Source: Diogma glabrata (taxonomy: Eukaryota > Arthropoda > Insecta > Diptera > Cylindrotomidae). Taken from it: a stretch of 64,000 nucleotides of DNA. The stretch is taken from the NCBI GenBank assembly GCA_963693315.1, contig OY856187.1, positions 393,930,820 to 393,994,819 on the forward strand. The letters are read 5' to 3'. Position 1 is the stretch's first letter; each line of letters starts with the position of its first letter. The notes under the pieces are model-generated. The model worked only from the letters and a program-made list of their open reading frames with translations. It made no database searches and was not told where the DNA came from. Positions 25,117-36,113 of this stretch are shown piece by piece. A program made the translations under genes and the position numbers.

Positions 25117-27214
25117 ATGAATTCTGTACACAGGCCTCGGAATATCTCGGATCCATTATTGGAACGACCTCGGAAGCTGTACCCGGACTACGATTTAAAA
25201 ATAGGAACCTGGAACGTGCTAAGCCTTAGAAGACCAGGAGATCTCCTAAAACTCACCCAACAAGTCGAGAGCTACACACTGGATATAGTGGCATTACAAG
25301 AACTAAGATGGCCAGGCAGTGGAATCCATGAAAAAGCGAAAGGATACACTCTGTATTATTGCGTTCATCAAAACGGAGGAGAATTTGGAGTTGGCTTTCT
25401 TATACACCGTCGCGTGAATCAGCATGTTATCGACTTCTGCCCAATTAATATGCGGTTATGCACACTGAGAATCCGCACGCAAAAATTCAATGTAACGATC
25501 GTCAATGTTCATGCACCTACTGAAATTAAAGCAGATGATATTAAACACCTGTTCTTCCTAGAACTCGAAGAAGTCATCAATAACATCCCGCGGCACGATA
25601 TAAAAATCGTGGTAGGTGACTTTAATGCTCAAATCGGCAGGATTGTAGAACTTAAAACACAAATCGGCCCTAACAGCTTGCATCATACAAGCAACAATAA
25701 CGGTTTTCGCGCAGCCGAGCTGGCTATGATGTATGATCTAGTAATTTCCAGCACTTTCTTCCCTCACAAGAGAATTTACAAGGCAACGTGGAAATCAAAT
25801 TACGGAAGAACGGAAAATCAAATCGATCACGTCATGATCTCTAAGAGACACTCTACAAGTATAACAAACGTTCGATCATACAGAGATGCTGATATGGACA
25901 CCGATCATATGCTTGTCCTATTTAAGTACAAGTGCAAGTTGTCATCTACATTTAACAGACAAGCAAAAACGACCGTGCGCTGGAATGTCGAAGCATTTAA
26001 ACATCCGGAAACGCTGAATAGATATCAGGAAATAATAACACAAAACATAGAAGAGCATGACATCTCTTCTGAGATGCCATTAAACACACAAGAAGAATGG
26101 CAAACGCTTCAATCAACCATTACAGCCGCAGCACAAACTACAATCGGAAAACGACCACTGAAATCACACAACGAATGGTTTGACGACGAGTGCCGCCAAT
26201 CCGTTGAACACAAACAAAAAGTGCGAGTAAAATGGTTAACAAGGAACACCCGAGGCTCCCAAGCTGATTATCTATCCGCCAGGAAAGCCTCAGCAAAACT
26301 TCTACGTAAAAAGAAACGCGAACTCATGAAGAGCTGCATCGAAAACATCAACCAACATGCGGCCAACGGAAATTCAAAAGAGTGCTTTGCCAATGCACGG
26401 AATCTGACAAGGGATTTCCACCCAAGATCTACAGCCATCAAAAATGAAAATAATGAGCTCACAACAAGTGAACGTGATGTGCTGGCAGTGTGGCGATCCA
26501 ACTTTCAAGACCTACTGAATAGGACGAACGAAGTTCATCCTATTCGAGCAATTGCTCCATCAGCTAAGGAGATTTTTGTCCCTTACCCAGCAATAGAAGA
26601 AGTGGAAGCTGCCACCAAAAAACAGAAAAATGGCAAATCACCAGGTTTCGATGGAATTCTCGCAGAACTTCTGAAAAATGGAGGAGCAGCTCTGGTCTCA
26701 CGTATATACGATCTGATTCTTGCAATCTGGGACCAAGAAAAAACTACCTGCTGAATGGAAAACAGCTCTCATTGTTCCGCTACATAAGAAAGGTGACCGT
26801 CTAAAGTGTGAAAATTATCGTGGCATCGCACTGTTGTACAGTGCATATAAAATACTAGCTAATGTTGTACTTGCTCGACTCATCCGGTTCGCCGAATCTA
26901 TCATCGGTGACTATCAGTGTGTTTTTCGTCCCAACCGCTCAACCACAGATCAATGTTTTATATTAAGGATGATTCTGGAAAAATGTTGGGAGTACAACAT
27001 CAGCATTCACCAGCTCTACGTTGATTTCAGGCAAGCATATGATAGTATCATCCGCGACAACCTCTGGTCCGCACTCATATGCCTTGGTATCCCAGCGAAA
27101 CTTGTTTCTCTGTGCAAACTCACAACATCGGGATCAAATTGTAGAATAGTAATCGAAGGGTCAGTTTCTGATCCTTTCGATATAACATCAGGTGTTCGAC
27201 AAGGTGATGCACTT
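25117..27214 (+). pseudogene. LINE ORF2, 5' part: AP endonuclease and start of RT
   Basis: The first ATG is at 25,117. The protein opens with an exonuclease-endonuclease-phosphatase domain: GTWNV, LQELRW, VVGDFNAQIG and an IDH..TDH motif pair, so the catalytic set is present. Around residues 440-540 the linker leads to reverse transcriptase (KGDRLKCENYRGIALL, FRPNRSTTDQ, YVDFRQAYDS, SGVRQGDAL). One lesion in this part: an A-run at 26,738-26,743 shifts the frame. RT is cut at 27,214 by the giant Gypsy element and continues at 43,415. Clade assignment (RTE-like) rests on the endonuclease-RT organisation and is tentative. Confidence 0.85.
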
Positions 27215-27734
27215 TGTAATGAAGCGCTTTCTTTTTGGCGAACCAATAAGAAGGACACAGCAGGAAGCGTACCTAGCGAGATTGATTTTCAAGCCCCAAA
27301 CTAGCTTCAGACCATGGGAACGATAAAGTAACCCTGCTACTTCAGCACAAATACAGACATGTACGCTATTCACGAAAATTTGCAGAAATGGAAAGGAATA
27401 CAAGTGGAAAAACGAAGACTCTGGCGACCCCATTGGCGAAAGACCCACGATCAACACGTCCAACCCCTACGTTCACTCACATATGCCCACACACACACAC
27501 TCCCACACGCACACACACACACACACACGCTCACACATACACACACACACACTCTCACACCCCCTTATCATTATGGCCGTAATAATGAAATAAATTTACT
27601 CACCCCATGATTAAACCCCGTCCTCCTATTCGAATTCCATCAGCCCTCCATCAGTGATGATTCATCCAACAGAAAATTGACGAATAATCCACTGGTGCGT
27701 GAACAATTCAGCAACAATAGCAAATAAGTGGTGT

Positions 27735-29242
27735 AAATAATGAGTTGAAACTCCGATAGTATCAGCAAAAAAATTGTATATGAATAATCAGTTGCAATAA
27801 CCAAACTTTAGTAAAAATGTTGCGTTGAAAATACGATAATATCAGCAAAAATGGTATATATAAATAATCCGTTGAAATAATCAAACTTTAGTAAAAATGT
27901 TGCGTTGAAAATACGATAATATCAGCAAAAATTGTATATATATAAATAATCCGTTGAAATAATCAAACTTTGGTAAAAATGTTACGTTGAAAATACGATA
28001 GTATCAACAGAAATTGTATGGTGATAATCAGTTGAAATAATCAGAATTTGGCAAATATGTTGCGTTGAAAATACAATAATATCAGCATAAATCGTATATA
28101 AATAATCCGTTGAAATGATCAGAATTTAGTAAAAATGTTGCGTGGAAAATACGATAATATCAGCATAAATTGTATATATATAAATAATCCGTTGAAATAA
28201 TCAAACTTTGGTAAAAATGTTACGTTGAAAATACGATAGTATCAACAGAAATTGTATGGTGATAATCAGTTGAAATAATCAGAATTTGGCAAATATGTTG
28301 CGTTGAAAATACAATAATATCAGCATAAATCGTATATAAATAATCCGTTGAAATGATCAGAATTTAGTAAAAATGTTGCGTGGAAAATACGATAATATCA
28401 GCATAAATTGTATATAAATAATCCGTTGAAATAATCAAACTTTGGTAAAAATGTTACGTTGAAAATACGATAATATCAGCATAAATCGTATATAAATAAT
28501 CCGTTGAAATAACCGAAATGTAGAAAAAATGTTGCGTTGAAAATACGATAATATCAGCAAAAATTGTATATAAATAATCCGTTGAAATAATCAGAATTTG
28601 GTAAAAATGTTGCGTTGAAAATACAATAATAACAGCATAAATCGTATATAAATAATCCGTTGAAATGATCAGAATTTGGTAAATGTGTTGCGTTGAAAAT
28701 ACGATAATATCAGCAAAAATTGTATATAAATAATCCGTTGAAATAATCAGAATTTGGTAAAAATGTTGCGTTGAAAATACAATAATAACAGCATAAATCG
28801 TATATAAATAATCCGTTGAAATGATCAGAATTTAGTAAAAATGTTGCGTAGAAAATACGATAATATCAGCATAAATTGTATATAAATAATCCGTTGAAAT
28901 AATCAAACTTTGGTAAAAAGGTTACGTTGAAAATACGATAATATCAACAGAAATCGTATATAAATTATCCGTTGAAATAATCAGAATTTGGTAAAAATGT
29001 TGCGTTGAAAATTCAATAATATCAGCATAAATCGTATATAAATTATCCGTTGAAATAATCAGAATTTGGTAAAAATGTTGCGTGGAAAATACAATAATAT
29101 CAGCATAAATCGTATATAAATAATCCGTTAAAATGATCAGAATTTAGTAAAAATGTTGCGTAGAAAATGCGATAATATCAGCATAAATTGTATATAAATA
29201 ATCCGTTGACATAACCAAGATTTGGTAAAAATGTTGCGTTGG
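27735..29242. repeat. 78-bp minisatellite in the 3' LTR
   Basis: About 19-20 direct units of 77-80 bp. Each holds GTTGCGTTGAAAATACGATA, ATCAGCA.AAATTGTATATA and AATAATCCGTTGAAATAATC. Variants are interleaved into a higher-order pattern: a block of about 236 bp starting near 27,952 repeats near 28,188. The array ends where CGTTGGAACAAGGTACGG begins. Confidence 0.9.
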
Positions 29243-29544
29243 AACAAGGTACGGTAAGAACAGCCAAAACTTTGCTACAAATAAGGCGTTGAAGCAAATG
29301 GCAGTAGCACCAATTTTATATTAACGATGCGTTGAAACAATTTCGCGATTCCGCAATTTATAATATGCATAATTCAATCATTCCGTATACTAAATGTGAA
29401 CCAAGATGGCCATTTAATATCATAAAAAAAAATATAACCACAAATTCAACAAAACGGCATATTCTAGAATCCGTACACTAGAGTGATCGATTGGCGTATG
29501 TTCATCATTGTGGATTGTGACCTTCCAATTAATAACACATGAAT

Positions 29545-30005
29545 TTATTATCCGAAAAATGGATTTTGATTATATTCAATACAAGTTTAAATTTAAATTC
29601 AAAAAAAAAAACAACAGTTTCTTGGATAATTACTTACATTAGATTGTAATAAATGAATAGCAACAACTAACTGACCTTCCGTATGTTACAAACTTTTAAT
29701 TGATTGCAATCACAAAACATTTATATAATTTTTTTCTTATGGTAATTAATTCTTCTTTTCTTTCTTACGGCACAATTTATTATCCGTAAAAAGAATTTTG
29801 ATTATATTCAATACAAGTTTAAATTTAAATTTAGAAACAAAAACAACAGTTTCTTGGATAATTACTTACATTACGTTGTAATAAATAAATAGCAACAACT
29901 AACTGACCTTCCGTTTGTTACAAATTTTTAATTGATTGCAATCACAAACATTTATATAATTTTTTTCTTATGGAAATTAATTCTTTTTTTGTTACTTTCG
30001 TACGG
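29545..30005. repeat. Tandem duplication (~230 bp) in the 3' LTR
   Basis: TTATTATCCG.AAAA..ATTTTGATTATATTCAATAC through TTTATATAATTTTTTTCTTATG occurs twice with about 95% identity. The same pair is at 41,805-42,264 in the other LTR. Confidence 0.8.
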
Positions 30006-31155
30006 CACAAACAGATAATATTTTTTTTCTTTGATAACTTTACACTCACAATTTTTTTGTTTTAATTGGACACGTACATTTTGACTAAATAAATTAAATA
30101 AATTACGCTTATATCAATTAAGCTAATACTAGATTTTATCACTTAATTTTTTTAAAAAAAAATCGATTTAAATAGCGCACCGGACATGCAATCATAATCT
30201 GGATGAAATTTTTATATCCATCGACTGAATGCCACGAGAGATGTCAAACAACTCACAATGTAATAATGAGAGTCTTCGTCTCCGTCGAAATTAAACTAAG
30301 AGACCAATAGACGTACAGTGGCCTAATATATAGCAAAATTTTTGTCTCGAAAAAACTCGAATACGATGTTTTGGAAATTAATTTCCATCAAGTTTCAATT
30401 GTTGGGAATTTTTCAAAATTATACTAAACCGTTCGTTATTTGATACTATTGCACAACGACAAGGTTGTAACACAAAATATTTCCGACCCATCAACAACAT
30501 TCACCATTGAATTCAAAATGAATCAAATGCAAGTTCAATTGGTGTTATGGCGTTTAGATACTGCAAACTACAATACAAAATCACATTATAGTGAAACGGA
30601 AAAATTATTTTGAAAGAAAATAAGACAATAGAATGTTTAACAAAAACGAGATATTAAATCTTTGAATGTTGATGACTGAAAAAAAATACGCACAGCCGAC
30701 TTAGGGTTTAAAAAAAATTAATTGTTCAATTACGGTTGATGTTAGAGAATTCAAACTTTTAGTAGTTTATTGAATGTAACCATAGCTCGCGTCAATTTTA
30801 GGGTGTTGTAAAATTAAATTCTGATTAAAGTTTAGCGGTTATACGGATGATGATTAAAGAAAATTATCAATTAATTCAAATTAACCAATACTATATTATA
30901 TTAATGAATAAATAAATCAGGGTAATTAGTGCCATTTTCCCTCTCCTATACGTCCGTCCACCTATTGCAGATTTAGTCAGATTTTAAGAAATATAAGGAA
31001 ACTATGGGTTAAGGAAACTACATGAAATATGACTATTGATGACGAAGGGATGAGAATCTATTACAAGTGGTACAGATTAATATAAGGAACAACAACTAAG
31101 GAAACTGCGACTGTAATACACTGCGTTCTGACATTATGCCAGACTATCCATTACA

Positions 31156-31926
31156 GAACAAGTGCTTTTTGGACGAACACCTACGACCAAAAAGAAGTTG
31201 AAAAAGGCATAGGCTGGTCGCCAATAGACCTTGTATATACATATTAGCTTGGTGAAGCACCTCGACGTACCACAGACTAGCAATCAATGCGATCAGTATT
31301 ACAAACTCAGTCCTAGCAGAAACCAAGTAACAAAGTATCTAAGAATATACAAAAAAAAACTTTTGGGAGGGGTATCGATAAAATCAGTATTCTACTCTAT
31401 TGCAAGCGGTGGACAACTAAAATCTTCCAGACCCAATTTCGGGCAGATCTGGGGGTTCCCGAGACTCTAAAGTCACAAATAGAATTGATTCAATCTGCTA
31501 CAGATCGAAAGGAAAAAAACACCGTGGGACCGACTTCTTTAATGAAACATCCGACACAATTTCGTTTTTTTTTTTTTTTTCTTTTTTTACGTTATGCAGG
31601 CTCGCAACCCACACCTGAACTAACACGAGTCTCATGCGTCTCCGACTCGCTAGCCGGGCCACACTGTTGTACGCTTCCGTCCAAGTGACTCGGAAGGTTG
31701 TTCATATAGATTCAAGGTAACCAACTGAACCAAATTTAAATATATTCAATCCGGGAATTTACGCCGGCAAATAATGCAGAAGAAAAAAAAAAAAAAATTG
31801 CTACAAGACCCAAACACCAATGCTGACACACACTTACTGAACTGGGAATTCAAGACGAAACCACCCTCACATTTTCATGTCATTGATAAACAATATCCTA
31901 CGGAAACAGACCTGATTTGTAGATTT
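31156..31926 (-). other. 3' region between pol and the 3' LTR
   Basis: No ORF of note. It contains poly-T and poly-A runs (31,563-31,590; 31,779-31,797) and the 40-bp repeat (31,424-31,463) shared with the leader. The last bases before the LTR on the coding strand (CAAAAAGCACTTGTTC) are not a convincing polypurine tract, which is odd for a recent insertion. Confidence 0.5.
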
Positions 31927-34900
31927 TTAGGCTCGAATGTCCTTCGAATGGTATACACCTCTGCGTTTGGAGACCAGGTCTTCCAGTTCGTAAGCGGCGC
32001 CACCTACCAACCTTATTACTCTGGCTTCAATAAACTTCTGTGCAAGTTTAGCCGATAATTTCTTACCGGCGTCACTCAAAATAAAGTTCCTTCGGAACAC
32101 CGTATCACCTGGTTTAAACAAAGTTAACCGAGCTCGTAAATTGTACCTTTCAGCACTTTTGACAAATGCTTCGGCAGTTAAATCAAGAATTCGAATTCGA
32201 ATCTTATTAAGATAATCCGGTCGCAGAATCGTTTCACCTGGCTCAAGAAGACTATTCAGTCGTCTCAGCAGTTCATATGACGAACCATGAGTCACCATAG
32301 GTATTCCAAACATTGCGTAATACGGGGAACATTGAAGTGTTTGATGCAGGGAACAACGTAGTGCACAAGCGATCTCGCTCAAGTGCAGATCCCATTTAAA
32401 ATGCTCCTCCTTTAAATAGGCTCTAATACCAGATAAAACACTTCTATTTACCCGTTCAGAAGCGTTAGCTTGAGGGGAATACAACGCTAGTAATGTATGT
32501 TTCACTCCGTGCTTCGCCAAGAAATCTTCAAATAGTTTTGACTTAAACTGCGTCCCATTATCGGACACAATAACTTCGGGACAACCAAATACGTGAAAGA
32601 CATTGGTAGCCAATAGATGACAAATTGGTTCAGCAGTTAGTTTCCGTAAAGGAAACAAAAAGGGATATTTCGTAACATGATCTAATACTACCAGAATAGC
32701 GATATTCCCGGCCTTTGAACGAGGATAAGGGCCAAGAATATCGATATATAATCGCTGTCCAATTCGTTCTGTTTTCATCTGGGACACCATGGGAGCACGA
32801 AGTGGAACATTAGTCGCTTTGATTTCTTTGCAGGTCTTACAATTTCCTATGTAGGATTTAACCTGGGTATACATGCGAGGCCAATAGTAAAATTTACGAA
32901 TATTAAACAAGGTTTTTGCTAGACCTCCATGAGATGAGGTAGGAGGATTGTGGGCCCTTGCAATACACTCGTCAGTGTATTCCTCAGGTAACCACAATTT
33001 CCAAACCTCACCCTCTGAAGGAATATCAAGATCTAGACAAGCCATTCGTTTATAAACCCGACCAGAAATTACTTTCAGATCAGGCAATGTACCGTCTGCT
33101 TCGGTAACCAGATTTACCAACTCCAAATATCGAGAAGTGTTGAAGAAAGGGGAATTAAGATCTAATTCAGGCACTGGACATAGTTCAGAAATGATGTCGA
33201 CAGAGTCACGTCTTGATAGAGTGTCAGGAACAGTATTTAATTTTCCTTTTCGGTACTCAATATCAAAGACGTAACCCTGCAATTTCAAGCTCCAACGAGC
33301 CAATCGACCAGAAAGGTCTTTTTGTTGCATTAACCATTTTAATGAAGCATGGTCAGTTATGATCTTAAAGGCCTGACCCTCGACATACGCTCTAAATTTC
33401 TTTACTCCCAGTACGGCGGCTAGACACTCTTTCTCACTAGTTGAGTAATTGCGTTGCGCAGAATTTAGTTTCTTGGACATGTACGCTATGGGATGTTCCA
33501 TACCGTCCATGTCACACTGCAGTAATACACAGCCTATACCGTCATTACTAGCGTCGCACTGGAGAGTAAAAGGTTTAGTATAGTCGGGGTTTATGAGGAC
33601 TGGTGCTGATATGAGAGCATTTTTGAGATTTGTAAATGCTCTTTCAGCTTCTGGAGTCCATACGAATTTATTAGAATTTTTCTTCAACAAATCTGATATT
33701 GGAGAGGACATAGCAGAGAAATCAGATATAAAACGGCGATAATAACCCGCCATACCCAAGAAGCGTCGAATCTGTTTGGGTGTTCGAGGCGTAGGAAATT
33801 CTGATATAGCCTGAGTTTTATCAGGATCAATTTTTAACGTACCACCTCCCACCACATATCCCAAATATTTTACCTCCGCTAAGAGAAACTTACTTTTTTC
33901 CACGTTTATCGTCAAGTTCGCACGTCTAAGACACTGGGAGATATCTTCTAACAGTTTCAGATGGGCCTCAAAGGTATCTGTAACTATTAGAAGATCATCC
34001 AAGTATACGAAGACGCACGACTTGAGATGTGGAGGAATTACTTGATCCATCAATTTGGTCATTGTTTGCGGCGCATTGCACAGTCCGAAAGGCATTCTTA
34101 CGAACTGATACAATGGCCGCCCTGGGACCGTAAAAGCAGTTTTCTCTCGGGAGTGTTTTTCTAACGGTATCTGCCAGAAAGCGTCTTTCAGATCCAAACT
34201 GGAAATGAAATTACTTTGTGGCAGACGACTCAAGATCCCATCTATCTGTGGAAGGGGGTAAGCATCCTTCTTCGTAACTGTATTGACCTTTCTACTATCC
34301 AAACAAAGACGATTCTTCCCAGGTTTGCGAATTAAGACCACCGGACTTGACCATGGGCTGTTTGAAACCTCTATAATACCCAGAGACAACATCCTATCCA
34401 GTTCTTCTCCCATCAGTTTCTCAATGGCGGGCGATATTGGATAGTGTCGTTGCTTGATGGGAGCTGCAGTCCCCACATCAATAACGTGTTCCAACAAATG
34501 TGTTCGACCCAGACCCATTTTTGAAAATGATGGTAGAAGCTGAATAGTGTTTTGTAGACGTGTTTGATTGTCCATAGTCAATTCTGAAATTCCTGACTCC
34601 GTAGTCAAAAATGTAGGTAGGTTAAATATCGGGTTAAACAAACCAAAAGCGTTAAAGAAATCTATACCTAGATATAGATTTTGAGTCAAAGACGGGATAA
34701 TGAAGACGTCCAGGGTTCTGACTTGGTTCATAAATGAAACCTTTGTTTTTACAAACCCCAAGATCTTCTGTCTTTGGCCGTCGGCAGTACGAACTACGGC
34801 AGACGAATAAGTCAGAAGGTCTGGAGTCTGTACGATTTCTTTAGCAAAATCACCACCAATTACAGTCAAGGACGCTCCACTATCCAACAGTCCAGTATGT

Positions 34901-35481
34901 TGTTTACCCAATATTGACACTGTGGCATAAGATCTCACATCGTTGTCCAATTTCACAATAGAGGAAATGGTTTTAGTTTTAAACAAATGACGTTGTTGCC
35001 AATAAATACGAGAACGGAGCGCAGAGCGCGATGGAAGTTTCAAAGAGGATAATGCATCGACAAATATGTTTGAGCGTATTTTCAGGTATTCGTTCAATCG
35101 TTGTTGGAACGATTTGATTTTGGTCCATAATGGAGGTGGTTCAGTATGATCGGGTGTTCGTTTCAATAATTTCACATTAGTATCATGGGTGGGTACCAGT
35201 GTGTCAGAAGCAGTACCTTTAGACTGCGCTGCAGGGGCGTAAAAACTTTCAGCCGGTTCGTTATGGCTTGAATTAACGGCAGGTGGTGGGCTCAAAGAAT
35301 TATTCAGCAGATTAGAGGTTGAAGCCGAGTTTGAGACTGCATCATAAAGAAATGGATTGGTAGACGACAAAGTTGTAGGAGCGGGAAATAACATATTTTT
35401 AGGCTCAGATGAGTCTAGGGTGTGTCCTGGGAGCGAGAAAAGGTGTTGTGATTCTGGCCCCCTCTTCGGTTTCCCTGACAA
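31927..35481 (-). CDS. Complete Ty3/Gypsy Pol polyprotein
   Basis: About 1,184 codons without a stop, made by -1 frameshifting from gag; the TTG at its head is not a real start. Domains in order: an aspartic protease with LLDSGASLTVIGG (Asp200); reverse transcriptase 340-540 with SSLDLKDAFWQI and the catalytic YLDDLL (493-498); RNase H with CDAS (Asp643) and ITDHASL (Asp710), ending TLSRRDS; integrase with a zinc-binding domain (H844, H851, C881, C884) and a DDE core at about Asp914, Asp974 and Glu1009. It ends HSKDIRA with no chromodomain visible. All catalytic residues are present, so the protein is probably functional. RT-RNaseH-integrase order defines the Ty3/Gypsy group. Confidence 0.95.
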   Translation of the reverse strand: MSGKPKRGPESQHLFSLPGHTLDSSEPKNMLFPAPTTLSSTNPFLYDAVSNSASTSNLLNNSLSPPPAVNSSHNEPAESFYAPAAQSKGTASDTLVPTHDTNVKLLKRTPDHTEPPPLWTKIKSFQQRLNEYLKIRSNIFVDALSSLKLPSRSALRSRIYWQQRHLFKTKTISSIVKLDNDVRSYATVSILGKQHTGLLDSGASLTVIGGDFAKEIVQTPDLLTYSSAVVRTADGQRQKILGFVKTKVSFMNQVRTLDVFIIPSLTQNLYLGIDFFNAFGLFNPIFNLPTFLTTESGISELTMDNQTRLQNTIQLLPSFSKMGLGRTHLLEHVIDVGTAAPIKQRHYPISPAIEKLMGEELDRMLSLGIIEVSNSPWSSPVVLIRKPGKNRLCLDSRKVNTVTKKDAYPLPQIDGILSRLPQSNFISSLDLKDAFWQIPLEKHSREKTAFTVPGRPLYQFVRMPFGLCNAPQTMTKLMDQVIPPHLKSCVFVYLDDLLIVTDTFEAHLKLLEDISQCLRRANLTINVEKSKFLLAEVKYLGYVVGGGTLKIDPDKTQAISEFPTPRTPKQIRRFLGMAGYYRRFISDFSAMSSPISDLLKKNSNKFVWTPEAERAFTNLKNALISAPVLINPDYTKPFTLQCDASNDGIGCVLLQCDMDGMEHPIAYMSKKLNSAQRNYSTSEKECLAAVLGVKKFRAYVEGQAFKIITDHASLKWLMQQKDLSGRLARWSLKLQGYVFDIEYRKGKLNTVPDTLSRRDSVDIISELCPVPELDLNSPFFNTSRYLELVNLVTEADGTLPDLKVISGRVYKRMACLDLDIPSEGEVWKLWLPEEYTDECIARAHNPPTSSHGGLAKTLFNIRKFYYWPRMYTQVKSYIGNCKTCKEIKATNVPLRAPMVSQMKTERIGQRLYIDILGPYPRSKAGNIAILVVLDHVTKYPFLFPLRKLTAEPICHLLATNVFHVFGCPEVIVSDNGTQFKSKLFEDFLAKHGVKHTLLALYSPQANASERVNRSVLSGIRAYLKEEHFKWDLHLSEIACALRCSLHQTLQCSPYYAMFGIPMVTHGSSYELLRRLNSLLEPGETILRPDYLNKIRIRILDLTAEAFVKSAERYNLRARLTLFKPGDTVFRRNFILSDAGKKLSAKLAQKFIEARVIRLVGGAAYELEDLVSKRRGVYHSKDIRA

Positions 35482-36113
35482 TTATCACAATTAGGACACA
35501 ATACATTGTCCTTTCCACATCCCCAACAAAACAATCGCTGAGATTCACGACAATCGTGCCACCGATGACCAGGTCGTTTGCAGTTCCAACAAATAGTTGA
35601 ACTGGTTATTCGTCTCATATTAGGGGCAGGCTGTATTGCCGCAAGTTCGTTGGATGTAATTGGTAACGATTCAGTTGGCAATTCGTTAATTTGTATTTGT
35701 GAAAATTCACGATCTAAATCCACCTCAGACACCGGTCTCGATGGTCTAATGTTATAATCGCGCGGTCTGGTTACTGACTCGGCCCATAATTTTTCGCGAT
35801 CACGGCAGAGCTGGCGCAGATGGTCTAGTCCATAAATGGTGACATATAGCAGTTCCCTCCTGATTTCTAATCGTAGGTTATTTCGAATCAGTGAAAGCAT
35901 TTCGGCATCCGACATCGGGACTCTTAACTTATCTGCCAGTCGATAAATTGACTGTAAGAATTCATCAAATAATTCGGTGGGCCGCTGTTTCCTGGCCCTC
36001 ATCCGCTCCTTTACCTCTTCGTCCGTCTGCCTGTCTTGAAATTCTATTCGAAGAGCATGACATAAGTCAGTCCAAATAAGCTGTCGGTTCTGGCGAAATA
36101 TCTCCAGAACCAA
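35415..36113 (-). CDS. Gag C-terminal part: capsid and zinc knuckles
   Basis: Continues Gag in the frame -1 to the upstream part. The apparent start codon is TTG and not meaningful. Residues 10-110 are capsid-like (LIWTDLCHALRIEFQD, LFDEFLQSIYRLADKL, LRLEIRRELL). A CCHC knuckle (CWNCKRPGHRWHDC) is at 175-188, followed by a second, atypical cysteine cluster (CWGC..CPNC..C, about 196-212). The nucleocapsid end carries the gag-pol slippery site. The frame stops at 35,415, giving a Gag tail of about 20 residues beyond the slip. Confidence 0.85.
   Translation of the reverse strand: MVLEIFRQNRQLIWTDLCHALRIEFQDRQTDEEVKERMRARKQRPTELFDEFLQSIYRLADKLRVPMSDAEMLSLIRNNLRLEIRRELLYVTIYGLDHLRQLCRDREKLWAESVTRPRDYNIRPSRPVSEVDLDREFSQIQINELPTESLPITSNELAAIQPAPNMRRITSSTICWNCKRPGHRWHDCRESQRLFCWGCGKDNVLCPNCDNCQGNRRGGQNHNTFSRSQDTP
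35469..35475 (-). other. -1 ribosomal frameshift heptamer GGGAAAC
   Basis: On the minus strand the message reads CA G GGA AAC C in the gag frame, i.e. an X XXY YYZ heptamer in the correct register, near the start of the 67-nt gag-pol overlap. Slipping back one base gives a pol frame that is open immediately (GGG AAA CCG AAG) and stays open for about 1,180 codons. A downstream stimulatory structure is not evident by eye, but G-rich sequence follows within 10 nt. Confidence 0.8.

Larger units (their letters stand above)
27215..31155 (-). repeat. 3' LTR (3,941 bp)
   Basis: Direct repeat of 39,475-43,414, with TG..CA ends. Contents in plus-strand order: a (CA)n-rich tract (27,487-27,560), a 78-bp minisatellite (about 27,735-29,242), a 230-bp tandem duplication (29,545-30,005), then unique AT-rich sequence. 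Typical Gypsy LTRs are a few hundred to about 1,500 bp, so this is exceptionally long. Confidence 0.9.

Noticed and set aside
27359..27610. His/Thr-rich ORFs (also at 39,619-39,870 and 9,248-10,086)
   Set aside because: They arise from CA-rich tracts within LTR sequence.
27735..29242. CRISPR-like regularly spaced repeats
   Set aside because: Units are contiguous 78-bp tandem repeats without unique spacers, inside a eukaryotic LTR. The 22-bp arrays at 45.7 and 52.6 kb are rejected for the same reason.
36044..36113. A second programmed frameshift inside gag
   Set aside because: The overlap has no X XXY YYZ heptamer and lies in the middle of the capsid domain. A 1-base lesion or sequencing error is simpler.
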